This document shows, one piece after another, positions 1-8,869 of a stretch of DNA of 64,000 bases. The position numbers and the translations under genes are program-made. Position 1 is the stretch's first letter, and the number at the start of each line of letters is the position of its first letter. The stretch covers positions 1,860,001 to 1,924,000 of the forward strand of contig NZ_CP047210.1 of the NCBI RefSeq assembly GCF_030408775.1, read 5' to 3'. The notes under the pieces were generated by a model, which was not told the origin of the DNA, did not search any database, and saw nothing but the letters and a program-made list of their open reading frames with translations. This DNA comes from Corynebacterium fournieri (lineage in GTDB: Bacteria > Actinomycetota > Actinomycetes > Mycobacteriales > Mycobacteriaceae).

Positions 1-368
1 CAGGAGACGAACGCTGCGGCACGCTCGTTGATGTCCGCCATCTGTGCCAGCAGGAGCTCATTGTTCGCTTGGTCGTCGCCGTGGTTGCCGGACCAGCGGG
101 CAGACAAGATGCCGGGCATGCCGTTGAGCGCCTTGACGGTCAGGCCAGAATCGTCGGCCACGCAGGGCAAACCGGTGGCCTTGGCACCCGCACGGGCTTT
201 CAGCAACGCGTTCTGCTCGAAGGTCAGGCCGTCTTCGACAGGGTCGGGGTATGGCGAAGCGTCGTGAAGCGAGACAAGCTCCACCCCTTCAATGTTGAGC
301 TCGCGCAGCACCTGCTCGAGCTCGCGGACCTTGCCTTGGTTCCGGGAGGCGACGAGTACCTTTACCAT
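1..368 (-). CDS. rdgB: RdgB/HAM1-type non-canonical purine NTP pyrophosphatase, cut by window edge
   Basis: Hydrolyses dITP, XTP and similar deaminated purine nucleotides to the monophosphate, keeping them out of DNA and RNA. The visible 122 codons begin [18 protein letters not shown], matching the family's N-terminal T/SxNxxKxxE nucleotide-binding motif, and continue through a segment with FEQNALLKA and the acidic VADDSGL motif characteristic of Ham1 proteins. The C-terminal part lies beyond base 1, so length and completeness cannot be judged. The ATG at 366-368 overlaps the rph stop (ATGGTAA arrangement), indicating translational coupling with rph, which is upstream on the same strand. The rph-rdgB pair is a common actinobacterial arrangement. 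Confidence 0.93.
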   Translation of the reverse strand, partial: MVKVLVASRNQGKVRELEQVLRELNIEGVELVSLHDASPYPDPVEDGLTFEQNALLKARAGAKATGLPCVADDSGLTVKALNGMPGILSARWSGNHGDDQANNELLLAQMADINERAAAFVS

Positions 369-1090
369 CCCAGCGCCGCCTTCTGCGTCGCGATGAGCTC
401 CTCGCAGCCCTTGGCGGCCACATCCAGCATCTCGCCGAGCTGCTCGCGGCCGAACAGGCCGTGCTCGCCGGTGCCCTGGATCTCCACGAAATTGCCGCCT
501 TCCTGCATGACCACGTTGAGGTCCACCTCCGCGCGGGAGTCCTCCTCGTAGGGCAGGTCCAGGCACACATGCCCGTCGATGATGCCGGCGGAGACGGCGG
601 CAATGGGTTTGAGCAGCGGCTCACCGGGGACCACGCCGCGCTCCTTCAGCACGGCGATCGCATCAGCGAGCGCGACGTACGCACCGGTAATCGACGCTGT
701 GCGAGTGCCGCCGTCGGCCTGCAGCACGTCGCAGTCGAGCTGAATGGTGTTCTCGCCGAGTTGGCTCAAGTCCACAGCAGCGCGCAGCGAGCGGCCCACC
801 AGGCGGGAGATCTCGTGGGTGCGGCCCTTGACCTTGCCCTTCATGGATTCGCGCGGCATGCGCTCGTGCGTGGCAGACGGCAGCATGGCGTACTCGGCGG
901 TGAGCCAGCCTTCGCCGGAATCCTTCTTAAAGCGGGGCACTCCCTCCTCCACGGAGGCGGTGCACATGACGCGGGTGTTGCCGAACTCAACGAGCACGCT
1001 GCCCGCCGGGTTGGAGGTGAAGCCGCGGGTGATGCGCACGGGGCGCAGTTGGTCGAAGGCGCGGCCGTCAAGGCGCGAAAAATCAGTCAT
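362..1090 (-). CDS. rph: Ribonuclease PH
   Basis: Phosphorolytic 3'-5' exoribonuclease that trims tRNA 3' ends. The 242-residue product starts [18 protein letters not shown] and contains the family signatures [20 protein letters not shown] and the [20 protein letters not shown] segment, followed by the [19 protein letters not shown] motif that forms the phosphate/RNA active site. Length fits the family (about 240-250). The ATG at 1088-1090 was chosen because homology begins there; the reading frame continues further upstream but runs antisense through the neighbouring gene. The stop overlaps the start of rdgB, so the two are probably co-translated. Confidence 0.96.
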   Translation of the reverse strand: MTDFSRLDGRAFDQLRPVRITRGFTSNPAGSVLVEFGNTRVMCTASVEEGVPRFKKDSGEGWLTAEYAMLPSATHERMPRESMKGKVKGRTHEISRLVGRSLRAAVDLSQLGENTIQLDCDVLQADGGTRTASITGAYVALADAIAVLKERGVVPGEPLLKPIAAVSAGIIDGHVCLDLPYEEDSRAEVDLNVVMQEGGNFVEIQGTGEHGLFGREQLGEMLDVAAKGCEELIATQKAALGW

Positions 1091-1124
1091 GCGCCCAAGA
1101 GTAACGCAACCTGCAACGCCCGCC

Positions 1125-1892
1125 CTACAGCTCGAAGGTGGCACCGGCCGTGCCGAGGACGACCTCGCCGTCGAACTCTGCGCGGGCCGCCTGGACGACC
1201 TCCTCCGGGTCCGTCCACGGCTGGATGTGCACCAGCACCAGGGTTTGCACTCCTGCCTCGCGGGCGATGCGGCCGGCCTCCTGCCCGGACAGGTGCATGC
1301 CCTCGGCCTTGCCCTCGGAGGTGGCACCCCACGCGGCTTCGCAGAGGAAGAGGTCGGCGTCGCGTGCGGCGTCGATAAGCGTAGGCGTAAAACCGGAATC
1401 CCCGGAGAAGCTGATCACTTTTCCGTCCGCGTCCTCGATGCGCAGCGCGTGCGATTCCGCCGCCGGGTGAACCACGTCGAACGGGGTGATGGCCAACCCG
1501 CTCAAGTGCTCCGGCCGCCCGGCGCGCCAAGCGGTGAACTCGAACGTGTCGGAAATATCGTCCAGCTCCCCCGGGCCGTCCGCGCTCATGCGGCCGAAGT
1601 GCTCAGGCGCATACGACGGTCCGATGAGGCGGTGCCGCTCGGACGCGGGGGCCGTGGGGTGGTAACGGCGCCAGACCAGGAGCGACGGGAAGTCGGCGCA
1701 GTGGTCGGCGTGGAGGTGGCTGAAGATCACGTGGGCTGCGGCAGGGTCGAAACGCTCCTGCATCGCGGCCAGCGCCCCGGCACCGAAATCCATCACAACG
1801 TCGGTTTCACCCGGCACGGAGATGACGTAGGAGGAGGCTGGGTTACCGGGTGCTGCAAGGCTTCCGGAACACCCGAGGATGGTCAACTGCAT
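1125..1892 (-). CDS. MBL-fold metallo-hydrolase (RNase Z-like/PDE-like)
   Basis: A 255-residue protein of the metallo-beta-lactamase superfamily. The metal-binding HxHxDH motif is present as H59-L-H-A-D-H64, preceded by the N-terminal [11 protein letters not shown] strand typical of the RNase Z/phosphodiesterase-like group. Later His/Asp residues fit the remaining ligands ([19 protein letters not shown]). The family includes tRNA 3' processing enzymes and cyclic nucleotide phosphodiesterases. In actinobacteria this gene regularly sits between rph and murI, as here, and the substrate is not established by sequence. It lies 34 bases upstream of rph on the same strand and probably shares its transcript. 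Confidence 0.85.
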   Translation of the reverse strand: MQLTILGCSGSLAAPGNPASSYVISVPGETDVVMDFGAGALAAMQERFDPAAAHVIFSHLHADHCADFPSLLVWRRYHPTAPASERHRLIGPSYAPEHFGRMSADGPGELDDISDTFEFTAWRAGRPEHLSGLAITPFDVVHPAAESHALRIEDADGKVISFSGDSGFTPTLIDAARDADLFLCEAAWGATSEGKAEGMHLSGQEAGRIAREAGVQTLVLVHIQPWTDPEEVVQAARAEFDGEVVLGTAGATFEL

Positions 1893-1947
1893 GGAAACAC
1901 TCTGCCACGAATACGCCCGAAAGTCCTATTGAAAACCTTAAATTTTC

Positions 1948-2760
1948 CTATTCGCGTCCCACTGCGCGCACCGGCGGGGCGAGGAAGCGGCGGGCCAGCG
2001 CGTCGAAGGTGTCGGGGTCGCCGGTGGATTCGAAGACGTAGGTCGGCGGGGTTGCCGCATCGTGCAGCATCTCGTTTTCGGTGAGCACCCGAAGCACGTC
2101 TTTGGAGGTTTCCTCGGCGGAGGAGACGAGGGTGACATCGTCGCCGATGGCCAACTGGATCACGCCGGAAAGCAGCGGGTAATGGGTGCAGCCGAGCACG
2201 AGCGTGTCCACCCCGGCCTCGCGCAGCGGCGCCACGTAGCCGCTGGCGACCTCCAGCACCTCCTTGCCCGAGGTCTTGCCTTGCTCCACAAACGGCACGA
2301 ACTTTGGGCACGCGTTCGCGGTGACCTCCAGGCCCGGGTGGATGGAAAAGAGGTCTTGGTACGCCCCCGAGTTGATGGTGCCCTGGGTGCCGATCACGCC
2401 GATTTTGTTGTTTCGCGTGGTGGCGATCGCGCGGCGCACCGCCGGCTGGATCACCTCGATGACGGGGATGTCGTAGCGCTCGCGCGCGTCGTGCAAGAAC
2501 GCGGCGGTGGCGGTGTTGCAGGCGATCACCAGCATCTTGCAGCCGCGTTCCACCAGCTCGTCGGCGATGCGCTGCGAGTGGGCGCGCACGTTTGCGATCG
2601 GCTGCGGGCCGTAGGGGCCGTTGGCGGTGTCGCCGATGTAGATCAGGGACTCCCCTGGCAGCTGGTCCATCACCGCACGCGCGACGGTCAGCCCGCCCAC
2701 GCCGGAGTCGAACAGCCCGATTGGTGCGTTGTTGCCAGCGTTAGTTTCCACGCCGGCCAT
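1948..2760 (-). CDS. murI: Glutamate racemase
   Basis: Converts L-glutamate to D-glutamate for peptidoglycan in the cytoplasm. The 270-residue product begins [26 protein letters not shown]; the [10 protein letters not shown] loop, the first catalytic cysteine in VIACNTATA and the second in LGCTHYPLL are all present, as is the [11 protein letters not shown] segment. The ATG at 2758-2760 was preferred over an in-frame upstream codon because the upstream residues ([10 protein letters not shown]) would overlap the rhomboid gene and are not family-like. It starts one base after the rhomboid stop, so rhomboid, murI, MBL, rph and rdgB form one probable minus-strand operon. Confidence 0.96.
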   Translation of the reverse strand: MAGVETNAGNNAPIGLFDSGVGGLTVARAVMDQLPGESLIYIGDTANGPYGPQPIANVRAHSQRIADELVERGCKMLVIACNTATAAFLHDARERYDIPVIEVIQPAVRRAIATTRNNKIGVIGTQGTINSGAYQDLFSIHPGLEVTANACPKFVPFVEQGKTSGKEVLEVASGYVAPLREAGVDTLVLGCTHYPLLSGVIQLAIGDDVTLVSSAEETSKDVLRVLTENEMLHDAATPPTYVFESTGDPDTFDALARRFLAPPVRAVGRE

Positions 2761-2761
2761 C

Positions 2762-3595
2762 CTATCCCTGGCGGCGCGCCTGCTTCTCAAGCGCTTTGGC
2801 CTGCTTCTTCGCCACCAGCTCCGGCGGGTCGTCGGACGTGATCACCATGCCAGCCACAAGGCCGCCGAGTGCGCCGAACAGGTGGGCCTGCCAGCTCACG
2901 CCCTCCGTGCCCGGCAGCAGGCCGAAAATCAGTCCGGAGTAGAAGAATCCGAGGATCACGCCGGTAATGATCTGGCTGAGCGAGCGGTTGAAAAAGCCGC
3001 GGATGATCAGGTAGGCCAGCCAGCCGTAGACCAGCCCGGACGCGCCGATGTGGTTCGTGCCCACGCCACCCAAAAGCCAGGTGCCCAGGCCGCCGATGAT
3101 GACCACGAACGCGGTCACCTCCCAAAACACGCGCTTGCCGGAGTAGCCCACCAGGAACGCGAAAATTGCGCCGGGGATCGAGTTGGAGATTATGTGCTCC
3201 AGGTTCGCGTGCAACAGCGGCGAGGTGAAGATAAACGGCAGCGAGGACACGTCCAGCGGGTGGATGCCAAACGCCTGCAACCACGGAAAGATCAACTCGA
3301 GCAGGAACACCACCCAGATCACTGCGAGGAAGCCGCCGGCAAAACGCAAGCCCGTTTGGCGCTGCGCCTTTCGTTTCGGCACGCGCTGGGTTCCGGGGGT
3401 TTGGTTGTATTGGGGCTGGCCGTACTGGCCCTGCTGCTGCGGGGTCGCGTACGGGTTGTGCGGCCGCGCGGGCTCGCTAAACGCCGGCTGCTGCCGCTCC
3501 GGGTGCGAGAACGGTCGCTGGAACGGCTTGCCGTAACCCGGCTGCCCAGTCTCGCCGTAGCCCCAGCCCTGCGGGGTGTGATTGTGGTTGCTCAT
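2762..3595 (-). CDS. Rhomboid family intramembrane serine protease
   Basis: A 277-residue membrane protein with a Pro/Gln/Tyr-rich cytoplasmic N-terminus (about residues 1-78) and six predicted membrane segments. The rhomboid HxNxxHxxxN motif is at 129-138 ([10 protein letters not shown]), the catalytic serine is S186 in GASGLVYG and the partner His is H238 in [11 protein letters not shown], so the catalytic dyad is intact. The C-terminus is Lys/Arg-rich. Substrates cannot be predicted. It is the first gene of the probable rhomboid-murI-MBL-rph-rdgB operon; a large inverted repeat lies just upstream. Confidence 0.9.
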   Translation of the reverse strand: MSNHNHTPQGWGYGETGQPGYGKPFQRPFSHPERQQPAFSEPARPHNPYATPQQQGQYGQPQYNQTPGTQRVPKRKAQRQTGLRFAGGFLAVIWVVFLLELIFPWLQAFGIHPLDVSSLPFIFTSPLLHANLEHIISNSIPGAIFAFLVGYSGKRVFWEVTAFVVIIGGLGTWLLGGVGTNHIGASGLVYGWLAYLIIRGFFNRSLSQIITGVILGFFYSGLIFGLLPGTEGVSWQAHLFGALGGLVAGMVITSDDPPELVAKKQAKALEKQARRQG

Positions 3596-3670
3596 CGTGG
3601 TTGGAGTCTAGCGGGTTCGCCGCATCCGGGCCGGGCTGCGGCGCAGCGGTGCTGCGCCTCTCTTTGCGCC

Positions 3671-3739
3671 AAACCCTGAGCAAGGGACCCAGAGCACGGT
3701 CCGAAACAGGGCATACTCTGGGTTCCTTGCTCAGGGTTT
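3671..3739. repeat. 24-bp near-perfect inverted repeat with 21-base loop
   Basis: Arms at 3671-3694 and 3716-3739 are complementary over 24 positions except one G/T position, which would pair as G-U in RNA. It lies between the DUF2017 gene and the rhomboid gene (both minus strand). The stem is far longer than the other terminators in this window and has no clean U-tract on either side, so a simple intrinsic terminator is not the obvious reading; a transcript-stabilising hairpin or a small mobile repeat is equally possible. Confidence 0.8.
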
Positions 3740-3742
3740 GTT

Positions 3743-3779
3743 GTGGAGTCTGCAGTGCTGAGTCGTGGAGTCCGCGGTG
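3743..3779. repeat. Two 15-bp direct repeats, 22-bp period
   Basis: GTGGAGTCTGCAGTG at 3743-3757 and GTGGAGTCCGCGGTG at 3765-3779 differ at two positions. A third version, GTGGAGTCCGCAGTG, occurs at 31359-31373 in the rRNA operon trailer, differing by one base from each. They lie directly beside the 24-bp inverted repeat. Confidence 0.65.
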
Positions 3780-3817
3780 ACCTACCGAAGGTCGTCGTCA
3801 GGCTGCGGGCGAACCAG

Positions 3818-4357
3818 CTAGCCCATCAACGCTTCGAGCAGAGAGTCCTGGCAGAACGCCAACCAGTCAATCAGGCGCTGGCGGTCCTCGCGCGCGGCCT
3901 CGCTGCCAGAATCGTCCGCGGAGGCGTACAGGCGCATGTCGTTGAGGGCTGCGATGAACTGGTGGGCCTCGTCCTCCTCGATGGTCACCTCCACCCCGCC
4001 GGTGGGGCCGAGCGCTGCGTTGACCACCTGGAGGTTGATCAGCTTGGACTTGATGATGTCGTTTTCGTGCAGGCTGCGTAACAGCCCGTTGTCCCCGTCG
4101 AACTCCTCGTCGCCCTCACGCTCGAAATCCGGCAGCAAGCGGGCCAGACGCGGGTCCTCCGGAGCCTCGGTGTGGCCGGTAGCCACCCCAAGCATCTCCG
4201 CGAACTCGTCCTTCGGCGCGGACTGGGCCCGCGCGATGAGCGCCTCCGACACAGTGGCCGTGAGGTCGCCGATGACCTCCCGCTCCATCGGGTCGAACAC
4301 GGTGCTGTACTTCGGCGTCGAGCGCATCAGGCCCTTCTTCTTGCGCCACGGCTGCAT
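3818..4357 (-). CDS. DUF2017 family protein
   Basis: A 179-residue protein starting MQPWRKKKGLMRSTPKYS, of the actinobacterial DUF2017 family, which has no assigned biochemical role. The sequence is acidic and helical with no membrane segment or known catalytic motif. The gene is 11 bases downstream of clpS on the same strand; the clpS-DUF2017 pair is conserved in actinobacteria, suggesting a link to ClpAP/ClpCP adaptor function, but that is inference from context. The ATG at 4355-4357 gives the family's usual length; longer in-frame versions run into clpS. Confidence 0.85.
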   Translation of the reverse strand: MQPWRKKKGLMRSTPKYSTVFDPMEREVIGDLTATVSEALIARAQSAPKDEFAEMLGVATGHTEAPEDPRLARLLPDFEREGDEEFDGDNGLLRSLHENDIIKSKLINLQVVNAALGPTGGVEVTIEEDEAHQFIAALNDMRLYASADDSGSEAAREDRQRLIDWLAFCQDSLLEALMG

Positions 4358-4368
4358 GCGCTTGCCCC

Positions 4369-4713
4369 CTACCCTGCCTGCTGCATCGTGGCCCACAGGC
4401 CGGCGGTGTGCAGCTTTTTCACGTCGGTTTCCACCTTGTCCTTCTCGCCGGAGGAGACTACGGCCCTGCCCTCGGTGTGCACCTGCATCATCAGCTCGGT
4501 GGCACGCTTGCGGTCGTAGCCCAACACGGTCTGGAACACGTAGGTGACGTAGCTCATCAGATTCACCGGGTCGTCCCACACGATGCACAGCCACGGCAGG
4601 TTCTCGCTCGTAGCCACTTCGACGTCGACGGCCTCGTCCAACTCTGGGGTTGCCAGCGGCGAGCCCATGCGCCCAGCGCGAGCGACCGCAGGAAAATCGG
4701 CTGAGGAAAACAT
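4369..4713 (-). CDS. clpS: ATP-dependent Clp protease adaptor ClpS
   Basis: Adaptor that delivers N-degron substrates to the ClpC/ClpA unfoldase. The 114-residue product has the core [23 protein letters not shown], corresponding to the VxLxNDDxxxMxYVxxVL region that binds the substrate N-terminus, with the acidic DDP in place; then AxxLMxxVHxxGRAVV and a C-terminal helix. ATG 4711-4713 is preceded by a purine-rich AAGGTAAGG stretch. The reading frame extends upstream antisense to pncB but without homology. It is divergent from pncB with only 46 bases between. Confidence 0.93.
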   Translation of the reverse strand: MFSSADFPAVARAGRMGSPLATPELDEAVDVEVATSENLPWLCIVWDDPVNLMSYVTYVFQTVLGYDRKRATELMMQVHTEGRAVVSSGEKDKVETDVKKLHTAGLWATMQQAG

Positions 4714-4759
4714 GTGCACCACCTTACCTTCTTGTCCCAGGAGGGTACGCTGTCTCACC

Positions 4760-6106
4760 ATGAACGAAGCACCCACCCACTCCACCGGTACGCAGGGTTC
4801 CACCGCGTTTTTCACGGACATGTACGAGCTGACCATGCTCGACGCCGCCATCAAGGACGGCACCGCGCAGCGCGAGTGCATCTTCGAGGTGTTCGGCCGC
4901 CGCATGCCAAATGAGCGCCGCTACGGCGTGGTCGCCGGTACCGAGCGGGTGCTCGACGCCATCACCAAGTTTCGCTTCACCCAGGACCAGCTGGATTCCG
5001 CGGACTTCCTTTCGCCGGAGGCGCGCGAGTACCTGGAAAACTACAAGTTCTCAGGGCAGGTCGACGGCTACCGCGAGGGTGAGCTGTACTTCCCGTACTC
5101 GCCGATCATGACGGTGCGCGGCACGTTCGCCGAGTGCGTGATCTTGGAGACGGTCATCCTGTCCATCCTCAACTCGGACTCCGCCATCGCCTCGGCGGCC
5201 TCGCGCATGGTCTCCGCCGCCGACGGCCGGCCGATCATCGAAATGGGTTCGCGCCGCACCAACGAGCAGGCCGCCGTCTCCGCCGCGCGCGCCACCTACA
5301 TCGCCGGGTTCAACGCGACCTCCAACATGGAGGCCTCTTTGCGCTACGGCATCCCAGCCTCCGGAACTTCCGCGCACTCGTGGACGCTGCTGCACGTGGA
5401 CGCGGACGGCAAGCCGGACGAGAAGGCCGCATTCAAAGGCCAGATCGACGCCCTCGGGGTGGACACCACGCTGCTGGTGGACACCTTCGACATCACCAAG
5501 GGCGTGGAAAACGCCCTCGAGGTCGCCGGCACCGAGTTGGGCGCGGTACGCATCGACTCGGGCGATTTGGGCATCGTCTCCCGCCGCGTGCGCAAGCAGC
5601 TGGACGAGGCCGGGGCGTTTAACACCCGCATCATCGTCTCCTCCGATCTGGACGAGTTCGCCATCGCGGGTCTGCGCGGCGACCCGGTGGACGGCTTCGG
5701 TGTGGGCACCTCCGTGGTCACCGGCTCCGGCGCTCCCACCGCTGGTCTGGTGTACAAGCTGGTGGAGGTGGAGGGCCACCCGGTAGCAAAGCGCTCCTCC
5801 GGCAAGGTCACCTACGGCGGCGGCAAGTCTGCGCTGCGCGCCTACCGCTCCTCCGGTGTTGCCGTAGGCGAGGTGATCCACCCGCTGGGCATGGAGGTGC
5901 CCCACAAGACGAACCTGGAGTACCGCGAGATGACGGTGCCGCTGATCCGCGACGGCGAGCTTGTGGACGGCCAGCCCACTATCGAGGACATCCGCGAGCT
6001 GCACGCAGCTGCCCGCCGCACCCTGCCGTGGGAGGGCCTGGCCCTGTCCCGCGGCGAAGTGGCCATCCCGACGAAGTTCGTCGGCTTCCCCGAACCCACC
6101 GAGTAG
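4760..6106 (+). CDS. pncB: Nicotinate phosphoribosyltransferase
   Basis: Makes nicotinate mononucleotide from nicotinate and PRPP in NAD salvage. The 448-residue product starts [26 protein letters not shown]; the [10 protein letters not shown] opening, the [13 protein letters not shown] segment and the VRIDSGDLG and [10 protein letters not shown] motifs (phosphoribosyl binding) are diagnostic. ATG 4760 follows an AGGAGGG ribosome site. dinG starts 12 bases after the stop, indicating co-transcription. Confidence 0.95.
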   Translation: MNEAPTHSTGTQGSTAFFTDMYELTMLDAAIKDGTAQRECIFEVFGRRMPNERRYGVVAGTERVLDAITKFRFTQDQLDSADFLSPEAREYLENYKFSGQVDGYREGELYFPYSPIMTVRGTFAECVILETVILSILNSDSAIASAASRMVSAADGRPIIEMGSRRTNEQAAVSAARATYIAGFNATSNMEASLRYGIPASGTSAHSWTLLHVDADGKPDEKAAFKGQIDALGVDTTLLVDTFDITKGVENALEVAGTELGAVRIDSGDLGIVSRRVRKQLDEAGAFNTRIIVSSDLDEFAIAGLRGDPVDGFGVGTSVVTGSGAPTAGLVYKLVEVEGHPVAKRSSGKVTYGGGKSALRAYRSSGVAVGEVIHPLGMEVPHKTNLEYREMTVPLIRDGELVDGQPTIEDIRELHAAARRTLPWEGLALSRGEVAIPTKFVGFPEPTE

Positions 6107-6118
6107 GTGGAGCAGTTC

Positions 6119-8083
6119 GTGGCTGAAGACGAACCGTTGAGCCAGTCCACCACCGACCTGCTCGCCGCTGCCGTCGAGTCCCTCGGCGGCGCGCGCCGCG
6201 CGGGGCAGGTGAAGATGGCAGAGGCTGTAACCAAGGCGCTGGATTCGCAGCGCCACCTCGCAGTCCAGGCAGGCACCGGCACCGGTAAGTCGCTCGCTTA
6301 CCTGGTCCCGGCGATCCGCTACGCGCAGGCGAACGAGACCACCGTGGTCGTCTCCACGGCAACGATTGCGCTGCAGCGCCAGCTCGTGGACAGGGATCTG
6401 CCGCGTCTTGCGGATGCGCTCGAGCCGCTTCTGCCGCAGCGCCCCACCTTCGCCATTCAGAAGGGCCGCAACAATTACGTCTGCCTGCACAAGCTCTCGC
6501 TTGACGACGCCCCTTCGGACTCCCTCATCGAGGAAGAAGACCTGTCCTGGTTGGGCAAGCACGTCAAGCGCGTGGCCGAGTGGGCGCAAGACACTGAGAC
6601 GGGCGACCGTGACGACCTCGTGCCGGGCGTGCCGGACATGGCCTGGCGCCAGGTGTCCGTGACCTCGAACGAGTGCCTGGGGGCGTCACGCTGCCCGCAC
6701 GGCGAGGAGTGCTTCGCCGAGCTCGCCCGCGAGCGCACAAAGGACGTCGACATCGTGGTGACCAACCATGCGCTGCTGGCCATCGACGCGCTGGCGGACG
6801 TGGCGGTGCTTCCAGAGCACGACGCCGTGATCATCGACGAGGCGCACGAGCTCGACGGGCGGATCACCTCCGTGGCCACTTCCGAGATCTCCGCCCGCGC
6901 GCTGACCATGGCCGCGCGCCGCGCTGGCAAGCTGGGCACCTCGCGGGAGACGCTGGAAGGCGTCATCGACGACTTCACCGCCGCGATCGACCTCGAGGCC
7001 CCCGGGCGCTGGGAAGTCATCTCCGATCCTGCCCGCGGCGCTTTCGCCGCGCTTCGCGACGCACTGTGGAAGACCCGCACCGGCATCTCCGACGCCCCTG
7101 CGGGCGAATCCGAGAATGACCCGGAGAAGTTCGCCGAGCGCACGAACCTGCGCAACCACTTAGAAGACCTCCACGACGCTGTGGTGCGCATCCTGGAAGT
7201 CTTCGACGAGCCGGACCCGGCCAAGCACTCTGACGTGGTGTGGCTGACCCGCTCGGAGCGCTCCGGCGACTCCGTATCTGTCGCACCGCTTTCCATCGCC
7301 GGACTGCTGCACGAGCGGTTGTTCGGCGAACAGACGGTGGTGCTCACCTCCGCGACACTGTCTGTCGGCGGCAACTTCGACGCCATGGCGGCCTCCTGGG
7401 GCCTGCCCAAGGGCAGCTGGGACGCCCTCGACGCCGGCACTCCCTTCGACCCCGCCAAGTCCGGCATCCTCTACACCGCGCGCCACCTGCCCAACCCGGG
7501 CCGCGACGGGCTGTCCTCGGAAACCTTGGACGAGATAGCGGAGCTGATCACCGCCGCCGGCGGGCGCACTCTCGGGTTGTTTTCTTCGCGCCGCGCCGCA
7601 GAGCAGGCCGCGGAAGCGATGCGTGCGCGCCTGCCCTTCGACATCCTGCTCCAGGGCGAAGACTCCACTGGCGCGCTCGTGGACACGTTCGCCAAAAACG
7701 AGAACTCCTGCCTGTTTGGCACGCTGACGCTGTGGCAGGGCGTGGACGTGCCGGGCAGCGCCTGCTCGCTGGTGATCATCGACCGCATCCCGTTTCCCCG
7801 CCCCGACGACCCGCTGTTGCAGGCGCGCTCCAACGCCGCGGACGCCGCCGGCCGCTCCGGCTTCATGGAGGTCTCCGCCACCCACGCCTCGTTGCTCATG
7901 GCGCAAGGGGCCGGTCGCCTGCTGCGCTCCGTCAACGACCGCGGCGTGGTCGCCGTCCTGGACAACCGGCTGGTAACCAAGCGCTACGGCTCCTACATCC
8001 GCCGGAGCCTGCCGGCGTTTTGGGACACCACGGATCCGGATGTGGTGCGCGGGGCGCTCCGGAGGCTCGTCGCTAAGCGATAG
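6119..8083 (+). CDS. dinG: ATP-dependent helicase, DinG/XPD family
   Basis: Superfamily 2 DNA helicase of the XPD/DinG group, likely 5'-3', used in repair and R-loop or G4 removal. The 654-residue product shows Walker A QAGTGTGKSLAY, motif Ia VVSTATIALQ, a four-cysteine cluster of the Fe-S type (NNYVCLHK, then SNECLGASRCPHGEECF), DEAH box VIIDEAHELD, and C-terminal motifs TLWQGVDVPG and QGAGRLLRS. GTG at 6119 was chosen because AGGTGGAG sits 6-13 bases upstream; GTG at 6107 is an alternative four codons longer. The 3' end overlaps the convergent pth2-like gene by 11 bases. Confidence 0.9.
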   Translation: MAEDEPLSQSTTDLLAAAVESLGGARRAGQVKMAEAVTKALDSQRHLAVQAGTGTGKSLAYLVPAIRYAQANETTVVVSTATIALQRQLVDRDLPRLADALEPLLPQRPTFAIQKGRNNYVCLHKLSLDDAPSDSLIEEEDLSWLGKHVKRVAEWAQDTETGDRDDLVPGVPDMAWRQVSVTSNECLGASRCPHGEECFAELARERTKDVDIVVTNHALLAIDALADVAVLPEHDAVIIDEAHELDGRITSVATSEISARALTMAARRAGKLGTSRETLEGVIDDFTAAIDLEAPGRWEVISDPARGAFAALRDALWKTRTGISDAPAGESENDPEKFAERTNLRNHLEDLHDAVVRILEVFDEPDPAKHSDVVWLTRSERSGDSVSVAPLSIAGLLHERLFGEQTVVLTSATLSVGGNFDAMAASWGLPKGSWDALDAGTPFDPAKSGILYTARHLPNPGRDGLSSETLDEIAELITAAGGRTLGLFSSRRAAEQAAEAMRARLPFDILLQGEDSTGALVDTFAKNENSCLFGTLTLWQGVDVPGSACSLVIIDRIPFPRPDDPLLQARSNAADAAGRSGFMEVSATHASLLMAQGAGRLLRSVNDRGVVAVLDNRLVTKRYGSYIRRSLPAFWDTTDPDVVRGALRRLVAKR

Positions 8084-8792
8084 CTACCGCGGTTATCGAG
8101 CCGGGCGCGACCTCCGTGAAACCGGCGTCGCGCACCGGCACGGCCCCGGGACGTGCCGCGATCTCGGCAAACTGCTCACGAGGCAGCTCGCGCACGTTGA
8201 GCGGGAAGCCGGCATCCGCCCACTGCCGCACCCAAGCGGTATCGCGCGCGGCGGCGAGCAGCATGGACGCATGTCCGACCTGGGCGGCGGCCTTGCCCGC
8301 GGACATCTGCAGGGAGGCGTCCAGGGCGACCAGCGGCGCCGCCGCATCCAACGGCAGCTCCTCACCCGGCTCGAGCTCTGTGCCCTTGATCTGCAGCTTG
8401 GCTATCTCGTGCGGCACATCCGCCACCGCCGAGGGCACAAAGGCCCGCACACTGCCGATGGTCACCCCGGGAAGCGCCTGCACGTCCTCCCACGCCTTGT
8501 TTCGGGCGCGGCGGGCCACTTTGCGGATGCGGTGCGAGTACCAGTTGTCCAACCCCGCGCGCCAGAAGCCCTCCTGCCCCGCCCGCGGGTCCAAGCACAC
8601 CGCCACGGCGGCGCGGGCGGCGTCGTTGAGCACGGCGTTGCGGCTCGGGGGATCCTGTTTGGGCAGGTTGATGGCTATCTGCATCGCCTGGACTGTCGAC
8701 GGGTCCTCCGGATCCTCCGCGCGGGACTTGTAGTCGCCCGAGACGCGCTGCTGGAGCAGCTGGTGGGCCGAGGTGAAGTACTGGTCGGTCAT
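8073..8792 (-). CDS. Pth2-type peptidyl-tRNA hydrolase domain protein
   Basis: A 239-residue protein whose C-terminal half holds the PTH2 signature: LVALDASLQMSAGKAAAQVGHA, corresponding to the KxGKxAAQxxHA motif of archaeal/eukaryotic-type peptidyl-tRNA hydrolases. Pth2 releases peptidyl-tRNA by hydrolysing the ester. The N-terminal half (about 1-120) is actinobacteria-specific and of unknown role. The start ATG at 8790-8792 (MTDQYFTSAHQLL) was preferred over an upstream ATG nine residues earlier. It is separated from ctaD by a terminator. Activity on peptidyl-tRNA is inferred from family only. Confidence 0.75.
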   Translation of the reverse strand: MTDQYFTSAHQLLQQRVSGDYKSRAEDPEDPSTVQAMQIAINLPKQDPPSRNAVLNDAARAAVAVCLDPRAGQEGFWRAGLDNWYSHRIRKVARRARNKAWEDVQALPGVTIGSVRAFVPSAVADVPHEIAKLQIKGTELEPGEELPLDAAAPLVALDASLQMSAGKAAAQVGHASMLLAAARDTAWVRQWADAGFPLNVRELPREQFAEIAARPGAVPVRDAGFTEVAPGSITAVAIA

Positions 8793-8812
8793 TGTGGCAA
8801 GGGTACTCCCCG

Positions 8813-8845
8813 ACAAAAGAAACCCCCGCCGGAGCGGGGGTTTGT
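8813..8845 (-). terminator. Terminator of ctaD
   Basis: AACCCCCGC (8821-8829) pairs with GCGGGGGTT (8834-8842); on the minus strand the stem is followed by TTTCTTTTG. It lies 25 bases past the ctaD stop. Confidence 0.85.
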
Positions 8846-8869
8846 TCTCAGGAGGCGAAACGCCAGCGA

